A DNA stretch of 64,000 nucleotides, from contig OY970244.1 in NCBI GenBank assembly GCA_963715485.1, positions 744,001 through 808,000 on the forward strand, read 5' to 3'. Within the stretch, counting starts at the first letter, position 1. Every line of letters starts with the position of its first letter. The position numbers and the translations under genes are program-made. The stretch is from SG8-30 sp963715485 (GTDB lineage Bacteria > Pseudomonadota > Gammaproteobacteria > Steroidobacterales > Steroidobacteraceae). A model generated the notes under the pieces. The model saw only the letters and a program-made list of their open reading frames with translations, did no database searches and had not been told where the DNA came from. This document shows positions 36,916-45,425 of the stretch, in pieces.

Positions 36916-37491
36916 ATGGCACGAAGGGAATCACGGATGCTCGAACTGGGAACGCCTGCGCCGGCGTTCGCCCTGCCGGACCCGGCCGGACAGGTCCACC
37001 GGCTGGAGGATTTCGCCGGAGCGCCCGCATTGCTGGTCGCCTTCATCTGCAACCACTGCCCCTATGTGAAGCACATCATGGACGGCTTCGCCGCATTTGC
37101 GCGCGAGTACGGGGAGAAGGGCCTGGCGGTGGTTGCCATCAGCCCGAACGATGCCCAGGCCTATCCCGACGATGCACCGCCGGCCATGGCCGAGGTCGCG
37201 GCGGCGCACGGCTTCACCTTTCCTTACCTGCACGACGATTCGCAGGCGGTCGCGCTGGCCTACCAGGCCATCTGCACCCCGGACTTCTTCCTGTTCGACC
37301 GCGACCGGCGCCTCGCCTACCGCGGCCAGTTCGACGACAGCCGGCCGAACAGCGGGATCCCCGTGACGGGCGAGTCGTTGCGCGCTGCCGCGGATGCGGT
37401 GCTGCAGGGCCGTGCCGTGCCGGGAGAGCAGGTCCCCAGCGTCGGCTGCAGCATCAAGTGGAAGGAATCGATCGCGCCCGACTGGGCCTGA
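36916..37491 (+). CDS. Thioredoxin-fold AhpC/TSA-like protein
   Basis: A 191-residue cytosolic protein of the thioredoxin-like redoxin family: LELGTPAPAFALPDPAGQVH, LLVAFICNHCPYVKHIMDGF with a CxxC-type CNHC, VVAISPNDAQAYPDDAPPAM and DFFLFDRDRRLAYRGQFDDS. The family is common beside the NHCPYV signature and probably acts as a thiol oxidoreductase or peroxidase. GAGGAGG precedes the ATG. It is intact and stands alone between divergent and convergent neighbours. Confidence 0.88.
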   Translation: MARRESRMLELGTPAPAFALPDPAGQVHRLEDFAGAPALLVAFICNHCPYVKHIMDGFAAFAREYGEKGLAVVAISPNDAQAYPDDAPPAMAEVAAAHGFTFPYLHDDSQAVALAYQAICTPDFFLFDRDRRLAYRGQFDDSRPNSGIPVTGESLRAAADAVLQGRAVPGEQVPSVGCSIKWKESIAPDWA

Positions 37492-37517
37492 TCGTCCGGC
37501 CTGGCGCCGGCGAGGCC

Positions 37518-38452
37518 CTAGGCCCGGTCGAGTTCCAGGTCGTCGTGGGCCGCCGGGTCCTCCAGCGGCTCCAGGTGGGTCAGCACGGACACCAGGGGAA
37601 GCGCTGCACGCAGCTCGGCCTCGATCTGTCTCCACCAGGTCGTGTCCCTGCATGACCGACCACGCTCCCGGGCACCAGGATGTGCACCGATACGAACCGC
37701 CGCGGCCCGGACTGGCGCGTGCGCAGCGCGTGGTAATGGACCTCGTCGCTGACGTAGCGATCGAGCACGGCCTTGATCGCGTCCTGCTCCTGCTGCGGCA
37801 GCGCCACGTCCATCAGGCCCTGCACGGAGGCGTGCACGATCCGGGTGCCGGTCCACACGATGTTGGCGGCGACCGCGAGCGCGACCAGCGGGTCGAGCCA
37901 GAGCCAGCCGGTCAGCACCACCGCGCCGACGCCGAGCAGGACCCCGGCCGAGGTCCAGACGTCGGTCATCAGGTGGTGCGCGTTGGCCTTGAGCGTGATC
38001 GAGTCGTATTGCTTCGCCGCCCGCATCAGCACCAGCGACACGCCGAGGTTGATCACGGAAGCGACGACCGAGATGCCCAGGCCGATGCCGACCTGCTCCA
38101 GGGCCCGCGGGTTCAGCAACCGGTCCACCGCGGCGATTCCGATGCTGATCGCCGCGATCAGGATCAGCCCGCCCTCCACGCCGCTGGAGAAGTACTCGGC
38201 CTTGCCGTGGCCGTAGGCGTGATTGGCATCCGGCGGCCGGGCGGCAAGCGAGAGCATCCATAGCGCCATCAGCGCGCCGGCGAGGTTGACGAAGGATTCG
38301 AGCGCGTCCGACAGCAGGCCGACCGAGCCGGTGATCAGGTAGGCGATCGCCTTCAGCGCGATGGTCGCGACCGCCGCGGCGATCGACAGCCAGGCGTAGC
38401 GGCGCAGCGAGCGCCGGTCGAAACGCGGGCCATTGTCTGCCAGGGGGGTCAC
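37518..38452 (-). CDS. Cation diffusion facilitator (CDF) family transporter (two frameshifts)
   Basis: About 310 residues. CDF proteins export Zn, Fe, Mn, Co or Cd from the cytosol by proton antiport. Six helices are visible. Metal-site motifs are LLSDALESFVNLAGALMALW (helix 2) and HHLMTDVWTSAGVLLGVGAV (helix 5, with HxxxD). A HAYGHGKAEYFSSGVEG loop follows helix 2. The C-terminal cytosolic domain is broken by two +1 insertions at about 37666 and about 37629-37631; the restored sequence is HILVPGAWSVMQGHDLVEQ, then IEAELRAALP. The metal cannot be told with certainty. Confidence 0.87.
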
Positions 38453-38486
38453 GGGTGCTGTCTTCCGTTGGCCGGACCGGCCGGTG

Positions 38487-39337
38487 TCAGCGCGGCATCA
38501 TCTCCTCGAACTGCGGGATACCGTCGGTGATCTCGAACCACGGCGCCTTGTAGGCCGTGAAGATGTGGGCGGTGGGCTGCGCGCCCGGGTCACCGTCCAG
38601 CGCGCCGACGGGGACCAGCACGCGGTTGAACTTCTCCATCACGCGCGGCGTCTTGCCGCCACAGACGCGGCAGAAGTGCTGGGTGAAGAACTGGGCATCC
38701 GGCACCTTGTAGGCTATCGGTCAGTTCCTCGCCCGCGCAGCCAGCGGAACTGGTCGAGCTTGTAGAAGGCGTTGGTGGCGTGCGCCGCGCCGCGCCCGCG
38801 GCGGCAGCGCGTGCAGTGGCAGTTCATCATCAGCGAGGGCTTGCCGGTGACTTCCCAGGCCACCCCGCCGCACAGGCAGCTGCCCGGCACGACGCCCTCC
38901 GGCGCCTCGTGCACCGGCCTGTCGATGCCGGACCCGCCCCACTCCGGCGGGTAGGCCTCGTGTTGCGGCAGGTCGTCGGTGATCTCGTAGCCCGGTGCCT
39001 TCGAGCCGACGAAGATGTGCATCTGCGGGCGGATGCCGGGGTCCTGCTCGAGGCCGCCGGCGGGTGCGACCACCACGCCCATGTGCGGGAGCGGCGTCGG
39101 CGCGGCCGCGCCGCAGGTCCGGCAGAAGGAGCGGTGGCCCTGCTCCGAAGAGGCGTAGGTCGTGAGGTTGTCCTCGCCCGACAGCCAGCGGAATGCCGAC
39201 AGCGGCGCGGCAGCGAAGGTGACGAACGGCGTGCCGTGTTCCTTGCGGCACATCGAGCAGTGACAGTTCACCATCATGCTGAAAGGCCCATCGATTTCGT
39301 AGCGCACCGCGCCGCACAGGCAAGTTCCGGTCGTCAT
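38487..39337 (-). CDS. Tandem GFA-domain protein (two frameshifts)
   Basis: About 283 residues with two GFA (glutathione-dependent formaldehyde-activating enzyme-like, zinc-binding) domains in one chain. Domain 1 has TGTCLCGAVRYEIDG, VNCHCSMCRKEHGTPFV and RSFCRTCGAA. Domain 2 has GSCLCGGVAWEVTG, NCHCTRCRRGRGAAHA and, after two +1 slips at about 38731 and about 38713, HFCRVCGGKTPRV. Each set supplies the cysteines for the zinc sites. The double arrangement is less common than the single form. The substrate is unknown; formaldehyde activity should not be assumed from the name. Confidence 0.82.
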
Positions 39338-39609
39338 GTTCGTGCTCGCTCCTGCCGCGATTCCTGGATCTGCGTTCGAGTTTGCGCCAGCGTCCGGGCA
39401 TCGTCCACCGGGGCGCGGCGATGCGATAAATGGTCGCGGGTGAATCATGGCACTTGAATTCGTACCATGAGGCGCGGCATTGTTGTCATGCCCGTCGCGC
39501 TGCGGTCGGGTTATCCGTCAATTATTTAACGGGTTAGTCCAAGCTCAGGGCGCAGCGCGGCGGGTTCTCCAGTCGGCGATAGCGACCGATCCTGGAGGCC
39601 CCGTCCCCG

Positions 39610-40729
39610 ATGAATTCCACTCCCGTCCCGGATCAGTCACTGCCAGGTCCCGCCGCGCCGCCGGCCTTCGTGCCCAGGCTCACGCGGGCGCTGGCCGCGG
39701 CCAACGTGCTGGTCTTCCTGCTGACGGCCGCCGCTGGCGGCGGGCTGTTGCAGGCGGACGGGCAACGCTTCATCGACTGGGGCACCAACTTCGCACCGCT
39801 GACGGCGGCCGGCGAGTGGTGGCGCCTCGCCACGGCGATGTTCCTGCACTTCGGTCTCGTCCACCTGCTGTTCAACGTGTGGGCATTGTGGGTGATCGGC
39901 GGCCTGGTGGAACGGTTGTACGGGCACGCGCGTTTCGCCGTGATCTACGCGGTCGCCGGCGTGGCGGGCGGCCTTGCCAGCATGGCCTGGAACCCGCTTG
40001 CGAACAGCGCCGGGGCCTCGGGGGCCATCTTCGGCATCATCGGCGCGCAGCTCGCGTTCTTCATGCGCGGCGGGCACCTCATCCCGGCACAGGTCCTGCG
40101 CGCCCAGCGCAACAGCACGCTCGCCTTCATCGCCTATGCGGTGGTCTTCGGGTTGGTGGTCCCTGGCATCGACAATGCCGCGCACCTCGGCGGGCTGGCG
40201 ACAGGGTTCGGCCTCGGCTGGATGCTCACGCGCCCGCTCGGCCGCGTGCTGTCCCGCGATCAGCTGCGGCGAGGCCTGCTCGGGGCGTGCCCTGGTCTCG
40301 GTGCTGGTGCTCGCGGCCGGCGTGGCGGCGGCCACCTGGGCGGCAGGGCGGCATGCGGCCGAGCAGGCCTACCTGCTGGACTGGCGTCGCGTGGTGCGCG
40401 AGGAACCGGTCGTGCTCGCCGGCATGGACCAGGTGATGTCCGACGCGCGCGACGGGCAGTTCGGGCGATGCCCAGGTCATCGCCTGGCTCGAGGAGGACG
40501 GCATCCCGTTCTACCGCGGCGCCGAAGCGGCGCTTGGACGGCATCGGTTGCCGCAGGACTCGCCGCTGGCAGACGGCCAGGACGAAGCCCTGGAGTTCGT
40601 CCGCAGCCGGGCAGGGGCCATGACGCTCTTCGCCGAGGGAGTCCGAGCGAGAACGACCGCGACAAGCTGGAGCGGGCGTCCGGCCTGCTGGCGGGCGAGG
40701 GAAGGACACCGGCGCGGCCGGCCGACTGA
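39610..40729 (+). CDS. Rhomboid-family intramembrane protease (three frameshifts)
   Basis: About 370 residues. Six hydrophobic helices include FLHFGLVHLLFNVWALWVIG, the catalytic Ser in NSAGASGAIFGIIGAQ, and the catalytic His in NAAHLGGLATGFGLGW. A C-terminal extension begins with an extra helix (VSVLVLAAGVAAATWAAG) and continues as a soluble tail. Breaks: +1 at about 40288, +1 at about 40461-40463, and -1 at about 40645. The Ser-His dyad predicts an active protease. The long tail differs from the compact rhombosortases that process GlyGly-CTERM proteins. Confidence 0.82.
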
Positions 40730-40806
40730 GGCAGCCGCCGCGATGCCGGCGGGTGATGCCTGTGCTAGCTTGCGCCAGCCGAAGTGCGATGCCCACAGGA
40801 GATTCG

Positions 40807-42224
40807 ATGAAGACATGGATCCTCTCTTCGTTGGTGCCTTGCCGCATGCGCGATGGCGCTGCCGGCCGCGGCGTGCGGGTGAAGCCATGGTCCACGGCAG
40901 CGCCACGTTCCGCGAACGGATCGCGCTGCCGCCCGGCGCCGTGTTCGAGGCGACGCTGCAGGACGTCTCGCGCATGGACGCACCGGCCGACACGATCGCA
41001 GTGTTTCGCAAGGAGGATGCGGGCAACCCGCCCTACCAGTTCGAGCTCGCCTACGACCCGGCCACGATCATCCCCTCCCGGCGCTATGCGGTGCGCGCGC
41101 GCGTCACGCTCGCGGGCCGGCTGCTGTTCACCACCGACCAGGTGCACCCGGTCATCACCCAGGGCAGCCCGACGACGGTCGAACTGCTGATGAAACGCGT
41201 GGCCGGCGCGGCCGGTCGTGCCGGCACCGGCAAGCCTGGTGAGCTGTTCGCCACCCTGCCTGCGACCTTCACCGGCGTGCTGCCCTGCGCCGACTGTGAG
41301 GGCATCGAGCACCACCTGGACGTGATGCCGGACCGGTCCTATGCCCTGCGCACCCGCTACCTGGGCCGGGACGAGGAGCGCGTCGTTCGACGACATCGGC
41401 AGCTGGGCGCTGTCGTCGGACGGTGTCACGCTGGCCCTCAAGGGCGGGCGCGAGGCGCCGCTGTTCCTGTCGATCGAGGACGCGGACACGCTCCGCAAGC
41501 TGGACCTGATGGGCCGGCCGATCGAATCCGGGCTCGACTACGACCTCCGGCGAGCCGCCGCCTTCACGCCGATCGAGCCCGAGCCTCGCGATGCGCGGAA
41601 CGTTCCGGTACATGGCGGACGCGGCGGACTTCACCGAGTGCACCACCGGCCGACAGCTGCCGGTCGCGATGGAAGGCGGGTACATCGACCTGGAGCGCGC
41701 CTACACGGCACTGCCGAAGGAAGGCCCACCGCCGGTCCCGGTCATGGCGCTGGTCGAGGGCCGCATCGCGATGCGGCCCCCGATGGAGGGTCCGGGTCCG
41801 GTGCCCACGCTGGTGGTGGAGCGTTTCCTGCGCCTGGTCCCGGGCGAATCGTGCCCGCCACGCTACTCGACGGCGTCCTTGACGGGCACCCACTGGACGC
41901 TCGTGGCATTCGGCGACGAGGCCGTGGTCCAGCCGGAAGGGCGCCCGGCGCCGCAGCCTGGTGCTGCAGGGCGCGGACTCCCGGGCCGTCGGTTCCAACG
42001 GCTGCAACCGCTTCATGGCGGGCTACACGGTCGAGGCGGACCGGATCCAGTTCTCGCCCGGCGCAACGACACGCATGGCCTGCCCCGGCGCGGAGGAACT
42101 CGCCACGCGCTTCGACCGGTCCATCGAGTCGGTCGTGCGCTGGCGCGTGCTCGGGCAGCAGCTCGAACTGTACGACGCCGGCGACCGGTTGCTGGCGCGC
42201 TTCCAGGCGGTGCCGCCGTCGTGA
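40807..42224 (+). CDS. Multidomain envelope-stress lipoprotein: YbaY-NlpE-META (five frameshifts)
   Basis: About 470 residues, in frames that each continue the same protein. The lipoprotein signal is restored by two +1 corrections (about 40837 and 40880), giving an Ala-rich LAAC-type leader. Domain 1 (FRERIALPPGAVFEATLQDV, DPATIIPSRRYAVRARVTLA) is YbaY/YscW-like. Domain 2 (TFTGVLPCADCEGIEHHLDV, LSIEDADTLRKLDLMGRPI) is NlpE-like, with the PCADC signature. A short NlpE C-terminal-like part (GTFRYMADAADFTECTTGRQ) follows. The last is a META/HslJ domain (LTGTHWTLVAFGDEAV, SNGCNRFMAGYTVE). Other slips are at about 41384, 41590 and 41951, all +1. NlpE and HslJ report or resist envelope stress. The stop overlaps the next gene's GTG. 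Confidence 0.78.
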
Positions 42225-43540
42225 GGCCCCTGGCGACGGTGATCGTGACTGGCCGCGGCGCTCTGGCTGGCGGCGGGCTGCAAGCCGGCCGAGGAGTCCG
42301 CCTCGGTGCTGTACGAGGCGGTGCCGGTCGAGCGCCGGAGCATCGTCGTGGCGGTCGAGGCAGCGGGCACGATCGAGCCGGTGACCACGGTCGAGCTGAA
42401 GTCCAAGGCATCCGGCGAGATCCTCGACATCACCGCCGAGACCGGGGACGAGGTGGAGCAGGGCGCGCTGCTGGTCAAGATCGACCCGCGCACGGCCCGC
42501 AACCGCCTGAACCAGACGCAGGCCGACCTCACGGCGGCGCGTGCCCGGCTGTCGATCGCCAAGGCGCAGCAGGAGCGGGCCCAGACGCTGCTGCAGCAGG
42601 GGATCCTGTCCAAGCCCGACTACGAGAAGGCCGCCCTGGAGCTGGCCACCGCCCAGGCGCAGGTCGTCTCGGGCCAGGTCAGCGTCGAGAACGCGCGCAT
42701 CGCGCTCAACGACACCGAGATCCGCGCGCCGATCGCCGGCACGATCATCGAGAAGCAGGGTGGAGACCGGGCAGGTGATCTCCTCGCCCACGCAGGACGT
42801 CGGCGGCGGCACGCTGCTGCTGAAGATGGCGGACCTGTCCAAGGTGCAGGTCCGCGTGCTGGTGGACGAGACGGACATCGGCAAGATCGCGCCGGACCTG
42901 CCCGCGTCGGTGACCGTGGCCGCGTACCCGAACCAGCCGTTCTCGGGCAGCGTGCTGAAGGTCGAGCCGCAGGCCGTGATCGAGCAGAACGTGACCATGT
43001 TCGGCGTGCTGGTCTCGATCGACAATCGCGAGCGGCTGCTGAAGCCGGGGATGAACTCCGAGGTCACGATCACGGTGGCACGCAAGGACGATGTCCTGAC
43101 GCTGCCGGTCCCGGCCCTGCGCACGAATCGCGACCTGGCTGCCACGGCGCAGATCCTCGGCATCTCCGGGGACGAGCTGTCCGCGCAGCTGCAGCCGAAG
43201 GAGATGCCGGGCGGGGAGCTGTCGAGCGACGATCGTCCGAAGATGCGCAAGGACACCCAGGGCAGCAGGCGCCGGCGCCGGCAGCGGGCGGCCGCGCGGG
43301 GGTTACCAGTTCGGCTCGAGCTTCTGGGTGGTGGCCGAGCGCGACGGCCAGCGCGTGCCGGTGGCGGTCACGACCGGCATCACCGACCTGGATCGCGCCG
43401 AGATCGTCGAGGGCCTGCAGGAAGGGGACCAGGTGCTGCTGCTGCCCAGTTCCCACCTGGTGGAGACGCAGCAGCAGCTGCAGTCGTTCATCAACCGGCG
43501 CATCGGCGGCGTGCCCGGCATCAGTCGGCGCGAGCAGTAG
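42221..43540 (+). CDS. MacA/HlyD-like membrane fusion lipoprotein (three frameshifts)
   Basis: About 438 residues. The GTG at 42221 overlaps the previous stop (GTGA). After a +1 slip at about 42248 a lipoprotein leader is restored (LAAALWLAAGCKPAEES). The biotinyl-lipoyl and coiled-coil parts are GTIEPVTTVELKSKASGEIL, ETGDEVEQGALLVKIDPRTA and AQTLLQQGILSKPDYEKAAL. After a slip at about 42758-42760 comes ETGQVISSPTQDVGGGTLLL with the beta-barrel ADLSKVQVRVLVDETDIGKI. After one more at about 43266 the C terminus is YQFGSSFWVVAERDGQRVPV. It is the periplasmic adaptor for the ABC permease that follows. Confidence 0.83.
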
Positions 43541-43549
43541 GACCTGGCC

Positions 43550-44758
43550 GTGCCTGTCCTGGAGATCATGCGCGTGGCACTGGAATCCATCCGGGCCAAC
43601 CTGTTCCGCGCGATGCTCACGATGCTCGGGGTGATCATCGGGGTCGCGGCGGTGATCACCATGGTGGCTCTGGGCTCGGGGGCGCAGCGCGCGATCGACC
43701 AGCAGCTGGAGTCGCTGGGCGCCAACCTGCTCACCATCAACACCGGCATGTGGTTCATGCGCGGCGTGTCGCGGCAACAGAACACGCTGACCATCAAGGA
43801 CGCCGACGCGCTCGGCCGCGAGGCCGTGCATCTCGCGGCGGTGGTGCCCGAGATGTCCTTCCGTGACCAGGTGAAGGCCGGCAACCGCAACATCAACTCC
43901 AGCATCATCGGGACCACGCCCAGCTTCGCCGACGTGCACGGCTTCACGGTGGACCGGGGGCGCATGTTCACGGCTGCCGACGACGCGGCACGGCGGCGCG
44001 TGGTCGTGGTCGGGGCCGAGGTGCCGGGGATGCTGGACATGGACGCCGCGACGCTGATCGGTCGCACGCTGTCAATCCGCTCGGTACCCTTCGAGGTCGT
44101 CGGCGTGTTCGCTGCCAAGGGCGCGATCGGCATGAGCAACCCGGACGACGACGTCTGGGTCCCGCTGCAGACGGCCCGCTATCGCCTGACCGGCAACGAC
44201 CAGCTCCAGTCCATCAGCGTCGAGGTGGCCCCCTCCGCGACGATCGAGCAGGCGATGGTGGACATCGAGCGGGTGCTGCGGCGCGCCCACGGCATCCTGC
44301 CGGGGCGCGACAACGACTTCGCGATCTTCGACCGCAAGACTTTCTTCAATGCCCGGGCGGAGGCGACCGAGATCTTCGCCTTCCTGCTGGCCGGCATCGC
44401 CGGCGTCAGCCTGATCGTCGGCGGCATCGGCATCATGAACATCATGCTGGTGACGGTGACCGAGCGGACTCGGGAGATCGGCATCCGCAAGGCGCTGGGC
44501 GCGACCCGCGCCTCGATCATGCTGCAGTTCCTGGTCGAGTCGGTGACGCTGTGCGTGCTCGGCGGGGTGCTCGGCATTGCGCTTGGCGCCGGGCTGTCGA
44601 CCCTGCTGGCGAGGTTCGCCGGCTGGCAGACCTACGTCACGCCGGGCAGCGTGCTGCTGTCGTTCGGGTTCGCGGCGGCGGTCGGGCTGCTGTTCGGGCT
44701 GATGCCGGCGCGGCGCGCCTCGCGCCTCGACCCGATCGAGGCGCTGCGCTACGAGTGA
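43550..44758 (+). CDS. MacB-like ABC transporter permease
   Basis: A 402-residue permease of the MacB/FtsX superfamily, intact. An N-terminal helix (AMLTMLGVIIGVAAVITMVA) is followed by a large periplasmic domain (GSGAQRAIDQQLESLGANLL, GRTLSIRSVPFEVVGVFAAK). Three C-terminal helices carry the conserved GGIGIMNIMLVTVTERTREI, GIRKALGATRASIMLQFLVE and ARRASRLDPIEALRYE. Mechanotransmission permeases of this type drive extracytoplasmic work, not drug pumping by themselves. The GTG at 43550 starts nine bases after the adaptor stop. It lacks an ATPase domain and no ATPase gene adjoins it. Confidence 0.9.
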   Translation: MPVLEIMRVALESIRANLFRAMLTMLGVIIGVAAVITMVALGSGAQRAIDQQLESLGANLLTINTGMWFMRGVSRQQNTLTIKDADALGREAVHLAAVVPEMSFRDQVKAGNRNINSSIIGTTPSFADVHGFTVDRGRMFTAADDAARRRVVVVGAEVPGMLDMDAATLIGRTLSIRSVPFEVVGVFAAKGAIGMSNPDDDVWVPLQTARYRLTGNDQLQSISVEVAPSATIEQAMVDIERVLRRAHGILPGRDNDFAIFDRKTFFNARAEATEIFAFLLAGIAGVSLIVGGIGIMNIMLVTVTERTREIGIRKALGATRASIMLQFLVESVTLCVLGGVLGIALGAGLSTLLARFAGWQTYVTPGSVLLSFGFAAAVGLLFGLMPARRASRLDPIEALRYE

Positions 44759-44766
44759 GGCGCCGG

Positions 44767-44794
44767 CTGTCGGGAGGCCCGGACCTCCCGACAG
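44767..44794. terminator. Hairpin between ABC permease and SYLF genes
   Basis: CTGTCGGGAGG, loop CCCGGA, CCTCCCGACAG: a perfect 11-bp stem centred between two convergent genes. It probably ends both transcripts. Confidence 0.7.
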
Positions 44795-44811
44795 CGCGTC
44801 GCGGGTGACCG

Positions 44812-45385
44812 TTACTTCAGCGGCTTGTACGAGAACTTCGCACCGGAGATCGCCGCCTCGTACATCAGGCCGCCCTTGACGATCGTGAACGGCGCCAAGC
44901 CCTTGTTGTAACCGCCGACGGTGGTCGCGTCCTTCTTGCCGCCGCTGGCTCCGGCGCTTGTGCCACCGGTCCCGGCGCCCACCTGCGCGCCAGCGGTGAT
45001 GGCCACCGCGCTGGCCTCGGCGCCGAACTCGAAATTGCCGGAGGTGAACTCGTCGAAGGCTCGCTTGTCCTGGAAGAAGATGATCATGGCTGTAGCCCTG
45101 GGCGCCGGCCTGCCAGCCGAAGCTGAGCTGGGTCATCTTGGTGCTGCCGACGGCCTTGCCGCCGACGAAGACGCGGCCCTCGCCGTGGGCGCCGCCGATG
45201 CCGAGGCCTGCCTTGCCGATGGTCGGGAAGATGGCGTAGCCGTAGCTCTTGCCGAAGTACTGGCCGCTCTCACCCGCGTCGCGGAACAGCTGTGCGGCTT
45301 CGGTGTACTTGTCCGCCAGGGCCGGGGTACCGAAGGCAATGAGGCCCAAGGCGAGGCAGGCGGAAATCAATAGCTTGCGTGTCAT
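44812..45385 (-). CDS. SYLF (Ysc84-like) lipid-binding domain protein (one frameshift)
   Basis: About 190 residues with a signal peptide from the ATG at 45385 (LLISACLALGLIAFGTPALA), preceded by AAGGAAA. The SYLF/Ysc84 pattern is clear: KYTEAAQLFRDAGESGQYFG, YGYAIFPTIGKAGLGIGGAH, GEGRVFVGGKAVGSTKMTQL, then after a +1 slip at about 45089 IIFFQDKRAFDEFTSGNFEF and LAPFTIVKGGLMYEAAISGA. In eukaryotes the domain binds phosphoinositides; bacterial members are exported and of unknown role. Confidence 0.87.
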
Positions 45386-45425
45386 GAAGAATTTCCTTCG
45401 TCGTTGCCTGGCCAAGAGGACATAT

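Noticed and set aside
39610..40729. Rhomboid protein as the rhombosortase for the GlyGly-CTERM tail
   Set aside because: It has a long C-terminal extension and general rhomboid motifs. Rhombosortases are short and usually distinct; nothing ties the two genes together.
40288..43266. Programmed ribosomal frameshifting
   Set aside because: No common slippery heptamer or downstream pseudoknot recurs; breaks occur at unrelated sequences across many gene types.
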